Shown here in pieces: positions 11,201 through 22,329 of a stretch of 64,000 bases of DNA. Each line of letters starts with the position of its first letter. Position 1 is the first letter of the stretch. Below the pieces are notes generated by a model that saw only the letters and a program-made list of their open reading frames with translations, searched no databases and was not told the DNA's origin. The position numbers and the translations under genes are program-made. Source of the stretch: Sphagnum compactum (lineage: Eukaryota > Bryophyta > Sphagnopsida > Sphagnales); contig OZ234501.1 of assembly GCA_965153455.1 (NCBI GenBank), positions 5,642,001 through 5,706,000 on the forward strand, written 5' to 3'.

Positions 11201-14200
11201 TTTTCTTGCAGAATCATACATAAGCCGCATAGTTCTCGGAATGCAGTTGATGGCCTGCAAATAGTTAGAAGCATCTCGCTTCAAGCTCACCAACTGCTCT
11301 GACCCCAAACCACATCATGAACAAAGGATCAGTGCATGGTGAATTTCCACACCACAAAATCATGGGCATAAGCTTCCATGGCCACACATCATGGTACATA
11401 GCCCTACTGTGTTATAGCCACCCTCTACTCCCACAGCCACATATGAGGGCCTTTGTTGGTTGGTTGATGCATCACCCCTTAACACTTAGTTTCACAAATA
11501 GAATGAATACATTAGCCAAGATATATTGATGACCACTCATCTCCTTCAATTTCAAGTGCAGCAGAGGATCATTGAGAGTGCTTACAAGAGCCTGCTCAGC
11601 AGTCAAATAGCGTGGCATGCGATGCAAGGCCCCATCAGCATCCTGTGTTCTCTTGTAGTACTCACGTGCTTCTGACACCTCTCTCTGCTGTGAACTTCAT
11701 GTCAAGGAGTTCACCTGATGCAACTTCAAAACGAATGCCATACTTACAAAGCAAAAAGAGATAGTAATAAACAAGCCTAGCATTTTCAGAGCTTTTGAAG
11801 TTCATCTGAAGGTTTGAAACAATGAAAAGCTGATATGCCACTACAGACCTTAAGCCATAAAACCAAGCACTAGATCCAGTCTATAAAGGAGGAACCCAAA
11901 ATGGCAAGTTGACCCCCCCATCTTCTAAAAGCAGCTGCCTGGATTTTCATCTTCTGAATGAAAGAGTGCAGGATATCGCCGTCACGTGGCTGCAAAATCA
12001 AGTTAGCAGCTGCCTTCCACTCTCCTCGAAGCAAAGCTGCTCCCACTGTGTGAGTCGCCACAGACCCACTTCCAAATCGCTGCAAAAAAATTTAATCATG
12101 TCAGATCTTACAAATTCAACAAAATGTTATTCTGCATAGACTTTGAAGCATGTTGAGATATTTTCCATTAATTTGGGATGTCTGTTGTATGACCTTCCAA
12201 CCTGTAAGCCAAAGTAGTTAATGAAGCCACTCTGTCCCAGCCCTTCAGCAGCAGCCTTAATTGTCTCATTACTATCTGCAACAACACCCCTGTAATTCTC
12301 ATGTAGCCAACAGTATTAGAGACAAAGATCATAAGGCATATCCTGAACTGAGAGTAATCAAAATTAGTTGATTCTCGAAGCTGTGCTGGGGACATTTTCA
12401 AGCACAAAACATTAACTCAAGCACTGGAGCAATGTTTCATCCTACTTCTCACCAGCCTTCTCATGCTCTAAAGTACTTGGGCCTTTGTTCATTCAACCAA
12501 CCAATATTCAGATACCCAATGATGCAAATTTTGACAAGCATAGGGTATAGTCTTACCGCAAAACCACAGAAAACCTGTTCCCAGAGAGCTGCCCAAGGAC
12601 CAGTGGTTTATCAACATAACTGCAGAACAAAGTTGTTGGCACCCATAAACTTCAAAGGCAATAATTCTTTGTAAATGCTCGAGCTACTTGAATAAAGAAT
12701 GACGTTGAAGTGAGACTAATACAATGCTTGCTGTGACTATTTGATACTAAAAATCTGGAAATATTCACTTGAAAGGTAACATTCAATTAGGAACTTGCCT
12801 GAAATTGCCAATTCTGATGCCAAACAATCGCTCATTCAAAGCTGCCAATCTTTCTGCAGGCTGCTTGAACACTGTAACCTATGCCCACCCACAACTAGTC
12901 ATAATAAGAAATCTAGTTTGCTTCCTGAATGCCCCAAAATTGTTGACAAAGCAAAGAGTGCCCAGTAACAAAAAATTCACAGAGTTGAGAAGCTGCAAAA
13001 GAAAATGGAAAAAATAGCAAAGAAAGACTTTAATGCAAAATAAGGAAAGGATAAGCAAAGGTTGACCAACATCCAGACTGAGACCTCATAAACCAAAGAA
13101 CAAGGATTTCAAAGAAGCTGATTACGAAGCTTAACCTGTTGTGTTGTGATAGCTCGTTTATCCTTGGTTCCAGAGAAGCCAAATAGCTTTGGCTGCCATC
13201 ATGACCAACATGTTATGAAGTCATCATCAGAAAAAAAAGGATTGAGAAAGAAGAGCTTCTCTTTCACCATGTAAGGACCTCCAAAAGAGTAGTACTCTGA
13301 AACATATGATGTACGATGACAACAAAAGTTGCAGCAAGCTACATATGCAAATAAAGACTAAAGGGAAACAGTGCCTCAACAGCAGTGTTTGGACATTACC
13401 TGCACATGAAGCATTCGGGATATTACTGTCAATGCATCTTGTGTATCCTTGTTTTCTTTGAAAAGGAAGAATCTGGAAAATCACACCAATACAGATGTTT
13501 ATCAGAATCATACTGAAATTGCTGAAAACAAGGCCCAGAAAAGTAACAGCAAACCAAAAGGAAGCTTGCCATCACTCCTGTCTGCTCTAGCAATCTCTCA
13601 AATGATGATGATTTCTTCAATGACAACAAGAGAAAAGATGGTGGAAAAAATGAAACAAACCGGAGAAATTTGGGGCGATCTGAAGGCCAATCATCTGCTC
13701 CACGGCTGTCATAAGGTTGGCTCATGACTGAGTTACTCGGCTTTTGTCGCTTATTATCCCAACTGTGCTTGGGACCAAAATCTCTTTCTCGCTTCCGGAA
13801 CCCACCTGTCCTCTTGCCATTGTCATATCGAAGGCGAATACACTTCTCTTTTGATGTTGGGCCATCTACTGTATCCGTCACAAGGAATGTCAAGTGGGTC
13901 TTGAAGAAATTATGAATTGCCTGCACAATATACAGCAACTTGTTGTAGACCACTGGCAACTGAAATCACATTACACATAACTACGAAATTGAATTAGTGA
14001 AATCATAAAATAGGCTGGATACACACAATGCAGTTCAGGTCTGCCTCATTCTCTGAGGCCACATGTGCAAGCCAAGTATTGCTTAATGAGGGGGAGGAGC
14101 AGATCACTTGCCGCACGGTGACTTTTGTCAGAATCTGGAGATAACAAAACAGGGCTGACAGCTTCCGAAGTACCACCCACAATTTGAGCAAGCAGTTTCT

Positions 14201-15214
14201 CCAGCAATTCAGTATTACTTTCTCCAGCAACGGCTTTGAATGCCTCTATATCTGCTGCATGGTCAACTATCTTAGGGTGGTTCTCTTCAACCCCTGTCAC
14301 CTGTGCTGTTGAAGCTTTCACCTAAGAATCAACACAAACACAAACAGATTTTGACTTGACGACAGTCAGACCTTGGTTACACTGCCATGTGGAGGGGTGT
14401 ATGAGACACCCTAGACACTTGAAGAGAAATGGAAGTCTACCTAGATTGGATGAACATGAGTAACAATCCTCATATTGCTATGGAGATGCAAAATAAATCA
14501 CCAGAAGAATGCTAATTTATGGTGTACTTGGTGCACTAGGATTGGGTGCAAGAATTGAGCTGATATTTGTTCTGAGGGTCTTTTTGGGCTACATTTTTCT
14601 TGGCTGCTCTGTGTGTGTATGTGTATACCGCCAAAGATTTTGCACGCTTGACACAAAAGAACTGTCCTCTCTACACTTCAAACAGTTAAAACCACTGCTA
14701 AAAGTGCATGAGAAGAAAGATACTGTGAGAAAGTAACATGGGTATGAATGGAACCATGAGAAGTTCAGAAACAAGTACACAGAGAGTATTACCTCAACTG
14801 GGGCATTGATGTTTGTGAGATGGATCACATTGCCCAAGGGGTCAACCTCATTCACGATGAAGTCAGAATACCTGATGAAAGACAACAAATGACAAAATTG
14901 AAGTTCAGCAGTGATGGACGGATTGCACAAAACATGCACAAGTATGCAACATGTTCTAAACCCTAAACCCCTAAAACCCTTCTCTGTAAAAGCTGCAATG
15001 AGGCGCTAAAGCTCTCTATTCTTTCCTGTAAAAGCTGCTATGAGAAGCTAAAGCTCTCTCTCTCTAAATAGAATCCACATGCTTTGTATTGATGCCCACA
15101 AGATTTCTTGAATAGAGTTTCCAGAAACAAGACCAACCTTTGTTTCAATACACCTCGAAATCCAGGACAAGAATTTGCATGACACAGAATGCCAACTGAT
15201 TCTTCTGTAGACAT
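8287..15214 (-). CDS. PUS7: tRNA/mRNA pseudouridine synthase, PUS7/TruD family, 19 exons
   Basis: TruD-family enzymes isomerise uridine to pseudouridine in tRNA and mRNA. Exons on the minus strand: 15214-15138, 14871-14793, 14321-14112, 13920-13661, 13472-13400, 13192-13136, 12878-12799, 12619-12557, 12289-12202, 12079-11977, 11689-11586, 11293-11220, 11085-11021, 10899-10712, 10361-10294, 10137-10075, 9459-9391, 9002-8525 and 8328-8287 (stop TGA). Phases join throughout, giving about 745 residues. Landmarks are PGFRGVLKQR and SDFIVNEVD at the N-terminus, the catalytic-aspartate motif GFSGTKDKRA, LVLGQLSGNRF, NYFGLQRFG, SYQSYLWNHAAS, LPLPG and a C-terminal LSFTLPASCYATMAIRELL. The ATG in the 15226-15138 exon is chosen because the exon upstream has no in-frame ATG. 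The family usually has about 15 more residues between EDLARK (10137-10075) and EYAITH (9459-9391), so one tiny exon may be missing. The exon at 9002-8525 carries a long low-similarity insertion before the conserved end. Confidence 0.92.
11690..11976 (-). other. U12-type AT-AC intron in PUS7
   Basis: On the gene strand the exon ending PRDG plus one base is followed by ATATCCTG, matching the U12 AT-AC donor. The acceptor is AC, followed by AGCAGAGAG, which restores frame as GEQREVSEAREYY. A near-consensus U12 branch site, CTCCTTGAC, lies at 11709-11701 with its branch A about 12 nt from the acceptor. No GT-AG pair nearby keeps the frame. The intron is 287 nt. Confidence 0.85.
12620..12798 (-). 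other. GC-AG intron in PUS7 (first)
   Basis: The exon ends TTCAG and the donor reads GCAAGT. The acceptor is CTGCAG. Only the GC donor joins IRIGNF to SYVDKPLVLGQL in the frame expected for the family. AG|GCAAGT is the usual strong consensus for the minor GC class of U2 introns. Confidence 0.8.
13921..14111 (-). other. GC-AG intron in PUS7 (second)
   Basis: The exon ends at GCG after codons for SDKSHRA and the donor reads GCAAGTGA. The acceptor GTGCAG precedes codons for AIHNFFKTHL. The join is in phase 0 and agrees with the family. Reading through instead gives non-conserved sequence. Confidence 0.75.
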
Positions 15215-15790
15215 CTCTTCCACTCCTGTCAAAACACAATGCACTTCTCAGACAAAACCCAATATAGGTACACGCGCATCATACACATGATGACTACAGG
15301 GGAGAGTAGAAAACAAAAAAGAATTGAGACAAAACCACCCAAAAAATTCAGGAGTTGTCTACCCACTTTGGTGATGAGTAGGTAATAAATATCCGCTAGG
15401 CGAAGAAAGACGACGTTTGAGAGCTGAATCCCACTCCTCCGGTCTTTTGAAGCTTCGCAAGAAGCAACCCCACGATGGGTTGTTCCAGTATGTAAAAACT
15501 GTGCACTTCAACTCTCTGTCAACAAATGCAGCAGCAAACCGTGTCAATTGCGACCTGTGAACAATCGTCGAGAGTGAGGATAGCTTAGCATGGGGAGATT
15601 TGCCAAAGAGTTGTAAACATGAGGGCATCACAAACTTCATGTAACAAATATACAACCAGAATGATGGGGAGACACGCACAGAGAGAGAGAGAGAGAGAGA
15701 GATATGGGGACAGAATGGTGGTGGTGGTGGTGGGGGGGGGCACAAGTGCAACTCACAAGCTGCACAAAACGAAACCCTAAGAGATCAGGG
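15215..15790 (-). promoter_or_regulatory. PUS7 5' leader and promoter-proximal region
   Basis: Contains a likely 5' untranslated exon ending near 15363 (donor GTAGAC), a leader intron to 15226, a (GA)n run at 15680-15702, a GGT/poly-G run at about 15717-15740 and a perfect telo-box AAACCCTAA at 15772-15780. GA-rich leaders and telo-boxes are common in plant housekeeping genes. The transcription start was not located. Confidence 0.5.
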
Positions 15791-17130
15791 TCTCGGGTTT
15801 AAGGAGGATTAAAAGGAGGATTTTGTATTTTGGCTCAAGTAAGTTTTTAGCTTATCTAGTTATGAAAATTTCCTTGTTGATGAAACATGTAGATGCCCTT
15901 GAGTGAAGAAGTGTTTGGGTTCACACAGTTGTGGATTTACCACCTTTGATTGTGATGGGCAACAAAAAAACAAAGTGCTAGTTTTGAAGATAAAGTAGGA
16001 TCGTTTTGAATGCATGATGCATTGAGGTCTAATTTCACAGTCCCTACTAAGACTAGACGTCCTCATTTCCTTTCTCTTCTGGTCCTTGGGTAGTGGTAGA
16101 AGTTATGGCACGTGTTGCATGTTGAACACGTTTATGTACACAAGCACAAGCTATGTGACTTAGTTCTCCACAGTATAAAACAGATTATTTACACATCAAC
16201 ATTGTTTTTCTTGTTCTATGAGTGATTTGAATCATGTCTTGTCAATTTGCATAGGGTCGTCATTGGGTGTATACACCAAATGTTTGGGTTATAACATGGG
16301 TGACGTGAATTGCCTCAATGTTGGTGATGATTCCCAACGTTTCTCTTGTCAACGTTCAAAAAGTCGATTATCACAACGGATAGCTTGCGCGATTACTTAA
16401 CTCAAGGTCGTGGGATTAGGCATGGTCAACAGAAGGTCCCTCACGTCTCCACGGAATCCAAACTGAAATTGGCTTATGAACACAAGCTTGTCCCATCAAA
16501 TGTCACATGCTAATTGCCTGAATTCAAAAATGTACATAAAATTTGGGCGTGATCCTTGGCAAAGAATTCGCAACTTGCTTGTTGTTATACGTTATTTGTT
16601 TGAATCGCCAAAAGAAGCACCAAATTTTTCAAGAACTGCTTCAAAGTTGTTTAGAAAAGGAGATTGTTGTTCCGAAAGAGGTGCAAACCATATTAAAGTT
16701 CTGTTTAATAATAAGATGCCAATGAATCCACCTTGGGTCTAGTCATTTGGATAACAATGTTGATGAAGTTGAATGATGAAACCTAGTTGGTTGATGAAAC
16801 CTCGAAATTTTGAACATGTGCCATCAAACTTCTCTGGCAAGTTGATTTGTGACTCTTTCGAAGTGCTTTCAAATGTTGCCGATGCTTGGTTTCTTTGTAA
16901 GTGTGCAATGGACTCATGAAGAGATTGATTTTCCTATTGCATATGCCTAAGGGCAACAAGAACTTCCATGGACAAAACCATTTCTTCTCTTGAATGGACA
17001 TGGCCAAAGAAATATGTAAATCAAAACTTCAACAAGAGGTCGATGGCCCACAATCTTAATCAACACGTTCAAAAGTTGGGTAATCCACAACCTTTTGAAA
17101 ACTCTTATGTTTGAAGTAGAGGGGTAGTTC
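15791..17130. other. Gene-poor stretch upstream of PUS7
   Basis: Only short frames without recognisable domains. A plus-strand run near 16470-16740 has semi-regular coding character but matches nothing I recognise. It could be part of the degenerate element whose promoter-like end lies at 17140-17760. Confidence 0.35.
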
Positions 17131-17139
17131 ACATTTGAC

Positions 17140-17760
17140 TTCCACCAAAAAAAAACAAAACAAAACAACTATAATGACAACAAGAATAGACGTAAGCCTG
17201 ATTAGAGTTTGTTCAAACTATCACGAGCACGAAAAATTACAAGAACAAGAACTTAGTCAAGGACACAACAAGGAAAGAAAATCACAAGAAATGCAAAAGT
17301 TTAATTCAAGACTAGAAACACAAAGATGCAAAACAAAACATGGTATATGCTTAAAGATGATTCAAACATAATTTTATTATGATAACGTATGAAAACAAAG
17401 GTTATGACAAGAAAACATACCTAAAATTTGTGTTGAATAGATTGAAGGTAATGGGAGGTCCTACCCGTATTTATACTCCATTGGGAACTTAGTATAAGAA
17501 AACTTCCATAGAGGCTTCCATGTGTGCATCGACCAAGGAATTTTCTTGAGAAGCTTCCTAACTAATAGTCAACAAAAAATTAACTTAAAATTAACTAAGG
17601 GTTAATTCAGAGTTAATTAACAATTAACTGAAGGTTAATTCAAACTTAACTAGGATTTAACTAAAACTTAACTAAGACTTTACTAAGAGTTAACTAGGAC
17701 TTAATTAGAACTTAAGTATGATTTAATTGAGAGTTAACAATGACGTAAGTGATGATGCAA
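17140..17760 (-). repeat. Promoter-like dispersed repeat, minus-strand copy (TTAATT array plus TATAAATA)
   Basis: Read on the minus strand this has a degenerate array of TTAACTAA/TTAATT-type units (17571-17752), then TATAAATA (17475-17468), then TTCAACACAAATTTT and a CTTGTTCTTG-rich stretch. The same order occurs on the plus strand at 52286-53060. The array followed by a TATA box looks like the transcription start of a mobile element, such as an LTR or a transposon 5' end. The family is not identified. Confidence 0.55.
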
Positions 17761-20327
17761 ACGACAAATGATGATGGTGTCCATGAAACATATGCGTTAA
17801 ATCTTCAGTTGTTTATTAATTGCAATTAGTTGCAATTTAAACATTTAAATATTCAAGGTAGGCCAAATCCAACAGGAGGGCTCCATTGGTTTTCATGTTT
17901 AAACAAAACTTGAACCCTTCCTATTGGCACATCTAGTGCATTAAAAATCGTCAAAAATAAAATATAATTGAAAAAGTTATGGCCTTTCAAAGTAAAGGGG
18001 GTCAAGAACTCAAAAAAACAAACCACCAAATCCTACAAAAGCCGGTTCCCATACACCCACAAAATTCCTTGTATGTTATTCAGTTGCTATTATAGTTGAA
18101 AGATGATTTGTAAAACTTTAGGTTGTGTTCATGTAACATTTTAAATCGTTTAAAATGAATAAGAAATAAAAAAGTTATGAGGTTTTAAAGTAGGAGGGGT
18201 CCAAAAAAAAAAAAAAAAACATTTTTTATAAGTTGGAAATTTTATTTATCCTTGTTATGTTTTCATTATTCATTTTCCTTTGCACTTCAAAGATGATTTT
18301 TCCATAACATTTTAAATCACTCAAAATGAAACACATATGATGAAAATTATGAATGTGTATCCTTATTAAGTTGTAAGTAGTTGTATTATAATTATAACAT
18401 AGTTGAACATTAGTACTTTAGTAGTGATGCATAGTAATTGTATCAATGGGAATCATAATAAAAAATTAATTGCAAATGTATCCCATAATGGGTTATGGAC
18501 ATGGACATGTGGCATGATTGCATGTATGTACATTGTACATTAGTTGCAACATAGTTGTTGCTTTAGTGACACATTTATAATAGTTTTAAAGTAGTTGCCA
18601 CATGCAACTACAATGTAATTCTTTAAAAAGTCAAACATGGTTGACTACATATGTATGTACAATGTGTATAAATTCATGTATAAAATACCCATTTTCAACT
18701 CACTTGCAACTATAATATAACTAATTGATTTTCTGATGTGGCAATTTATTTATTAATACACCATATTTTTAAGGGGATAAATTGCATAGTAATTGTAATA
18801 CCCAAAAGATAGTTGCATAATAGTTATATATGAGTTGTTTTTTGAGTTTTAGTTGTAAGGTAATGTGGTTTTGGTGGATGCAATTTCTCATAGTGTATCT
18901 AGGACAAAGAGTAATGGGCTAACCATTAGTAGTTTCTAGAACACCAAGCTACTAACCGCCATAAGAGAATAATAGTGAATCCTTGGGTGGTGGGAATTGG
19001 AGTTGGAGTAGATTATCAAGTTAACCCCCTTATAAGCTAGAAGGCACTATTGTAGACAACATGCAAGAGTTCAAAGATAAGACATTTGGTTGCAAAAGGT
19101 AGAGAGCAGAAAAGGGACCTTTTGAGGGTTGTAGGTGGCAGGTAAAGCCATTAGAGATTCAGTAGGTAGGGGAAGGAGGGACAAGAATGGTAGAAAGGTC
19201 TACAAACCCCTATGTAATATTTTGAGGGCGTGGAAGGTACTACAGAACGAGGGAAAGTAACTACTCCCAAGTTCTCTCCCCCTTTTTCATGTTGTTCCCT
19301 TCCTTACGTTCCATTCCTTACTCCCAAGTTAAGATTACTTACAGGAAGGTAGGTCTAGTCATGGATAGTAGACCTTTATCTTCCTTATTCTTGGTATGAC
19401 TTTTTATTTTTTACTTGAATAATTATAGTAAAGTAAGATAGGGAAGGTAGTTCTTACTTGGAGAAATAAAGTATCAACCTTATCCCCTGATCTTACCCTT
19501 TGGAGTATGGTAATGATTGGGGGCTGTAATTTCTGCCATTAACACTGGTGTTTTTTTAATCTTTGGATACCCAGTGTATGGCTTTTGTATATTTTTAATG
19601 TCAAATTATATGTTGGTTGTTACAATGTGACTTACTTATTTTTCATGCATTTTGTTTGACAATTGTTTGTTAGTTTGTGTTTTAATTTCCAATTTGTTAA
19701 TAATTTGAGGGATGTGATTTTAGCACTTGATGGAGGATGGAATGAAAGAAAAGTTTCCTAAAGCCTAAAACCAAGTATAACATGAAAAAAATATTCAATT
19801 TGATTCACTATTCAGTAAGGATCTTTAGAATAATTTAGTTGTTTAGCTGCAAGTAATAAATTTGTTTAACTCAAAAACTTCAAAAAAATCAATGGCCCTC
19901 TTTCATTTGACGATATATATTTTATTCTTGTAATTATGTTCTCATCTACTTGAAAATGTAAGAATGTAAGCTAGACCCAGGCTTTGTATTTGTCAAAAAC
20001 ATGGACCAAGTTTTCAAAAGGGGATTTGTCAAATTACATGGTCAACTAACCTAAATATACATGTCTAGGTATATTTAAAATAACTAAATTATACCCAATT
20101 AAATCATGTAACTAAACCCTCACCTTTGGCTCACACCCGCTCATCATTAGTTTCTAAAACTTGAACCTCGACAATTCTTTAAAATTCAAAAATGCAGAAA
20201 TTGGGATGCAAATGATTCTTTTAAAACAATCCTTAATGCACTTGATCTTGGTTAATATTCCAAAATCAAATACCCGCTCAACATTAGTTTTTTCCTTTTT
20301 TCAATTCGATGAGTTAAATGTATAAAT
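17761..20327. other. AT-rich intergenic DNA
   Basis: No coding region, RNA gene or structured repeat was recognised. The stretch is low-complexity A/T-rich sequence with only short frames. Confidence 0.5.
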
Positions 20328-20500
20328 AATCATCCATAAGAGGATTTAGCCAAATTTGGATAGATGAAAAGGAAAGGAAAGTAAAAACTTTTTGGAACCT
20401 TGCAATTTTTTATATGGCAATTTCGAAAAAAATAATCTTTAAAATATGGTGATTGGCCATTTTTTCCAAACAATTTTTTTGTATCATCAATTGTAACCCC
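20328..20500 (+). repeat. Dispersed repeat family R1, copy 1
   Basis: Core text ATCATCCATAAGAGGATTT followed by AGCCAAATTTGG, then GGAAAGTAAA and later GGTGATTGGCCATTTTTTCC. Related copies in the same orientation are at 28831-28930, 59941-60140 and 61247-61330. The closest pair is this copy with 59941-60140, which share both the core and the GGCCATTTTTTCC block. Confidence 0.6.
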
Positions 20501-22329
20501 TTTATGTGTGTCACCAAATGGAAGAAATAAACTTTGCCCATTATCAAGAAAAGTTTTCACTTAAACCAATTGGCTTATTGTACAATTTTTATTTTTACCC
20601 TAATTTGAAGTACATTTCTCCAATGTCTATGTGTAATGTGCACACAAATCTACTAGGTATAATGTTCCCCATTGGTCTACTAAGGTGCTTAAAGCCATCC
20701 CAACTCCCCACCTATGCATTGCATCAAACTTTCCCTTAGGTGGTGCCACTAGGAACCACCTTGCCAAAATCATAAGAAAGTTGGACTTAATTGAAAAAAT
20801 AAACTTCCATCTATTTATACATTGGTTTATTTGATTGGACTAGGTGGGCTATGTGTTCCCCACCTATGCACACATTCATTAAAAATAATGAACACCCAAA
20901 AACCTATATATATGCATTAACATTTTGATTCATGAACCATTCCTAACCCATTCCTGACCCAATTCTTGATTATTTTTTTAAAAAGTCCTTACACTTACAC
21001 ATTAGGCATTTTTTTTTGTTTATTTAGTACTTGCACAAGGGAATGATACAAACTAATCATTAAAACAATTAAAGTTAAAAATAGTTATCGTTTGTGTTCT
21101 TAACATCAATGGCCCTTTCGGGTTTCACGATCTTGATTTCAAAAGTTCATAATTAAATCAAAATTGATTTGATCAATTATTTATAAAAGACATCAAGTAG
21201 TTGGCATTTGAAGTATTTTCAAAAATTAACATCCAAGAAAAATTCATAGAAAATAGATTCCTTTTGTGTTCTTGATAAAAAAAATCCTTCGTGTGACATT
21301 CCTGAAACTTTTTCCTTATGCATTCATTTTCCACATCAAAACACATTTTTTTGTAAATTTAATAAGTGAATTCTATATGACTTGGGTAACCTTTTGATAA
21401 ATAATTTGGAATATATTTTTTTTAATGTGAGTCATATGTTGTCTTAAAGTTGGATGGGTCACAAAAAATTTGGTGTGATGTTCCTAGTGGTACCACCCAA
21501 GGATAAGTTTGTCAATTGCACAAAACAAGTTTTGGACAATAAAAGGTTTTGTAACTAGGACCTTTTGAATTTGAGATCCTATCTTGAGGTTAATAGGTTG
21601 AGGGGAGGGGCCAAAAATTTGGAGGGTCCTAGTTACAAAACCTTCACTTATGAAAATTCTCGTTAGGTTTCTCTTTTTGTTTCTTTTGAATTTTTCACCT
21701 TCTTTTCATTTTATGTTTTAACCCTGCAAAAATTTATTAATAAACACATTGTAGATCTAAAAAATGTATAAGGGAAATAAAGGAAAAAAAAGAATTAATT
21801 TACAAAAAGTGAAGTTAACACAAATGAGATGTTAAAATCTCTTTGTTTCAACAATTGATTACTTGTAGGAGGTTAGTTGTGGTGATGGGGGTGCGTCTTG
21901 AAGGGGTGGAAGTCGGGAAGTAGCTGGACCTACCGTTATTATTCGATTTAAGATGGAGGATGATGCATCCTTTGTAATGTTATTGAGATTTTTTTACGGA
22001 GAAAAATAACCAAATTAGAAGGTGGAGGCCCCTCTGGCCCTTTGAAGTTCCACATGGCATTGGTACAATCATGTAGGGTCACATTAGTTTATTTGTTTAA
22101 ACATCCAAACATTTCAATTATTAAAGGGAAGAAATGATTAGTGGGGTGTCAGTCGTGATAATTTATTTTTTTGACTTGAGCTACTTCAAAAGCAACAAAC
22201 TTCGGGTTGTGCAGGATCGACAAAGTTAATCCACTTGTCTTCAATTGACAATGACAACATCGGCTAGGGTGCAAATTCCATCTTTGGTGAACACAATGTT
22301 AATTCGTCGACGAAAGGAGTGGAATGTGG
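20501..22329. other. AT-rich intergenic DNA with one hairpin
   Basis: No gene is recognised. The only clear structure is the perfect 20-bp inverted repeat at 21543-21644, listed separately. Confidence 0.45.
21543..21644. repeat. Perfect 20-bp inverted repeat (hairpin)
   Basis: AAGGTTTTGTAACTAGGACC at 21543-21562 has its exact reverse complement at 21625-21644, separated by 62 bp. Partial pairing continues inward for about 10 bp. It could be a very small MITE or a hairpin-RNA source. No obvious target-site duplication is seen. Confidence 0.75.

Noticed and set aside
15215-15751. Extra N-terminal coding exon for PUS7 in the proline-rich frame
   Set aside because: The frame required to join the 15226-15138 exon has no ATG after its last stop, so this is treated as 5' leader.
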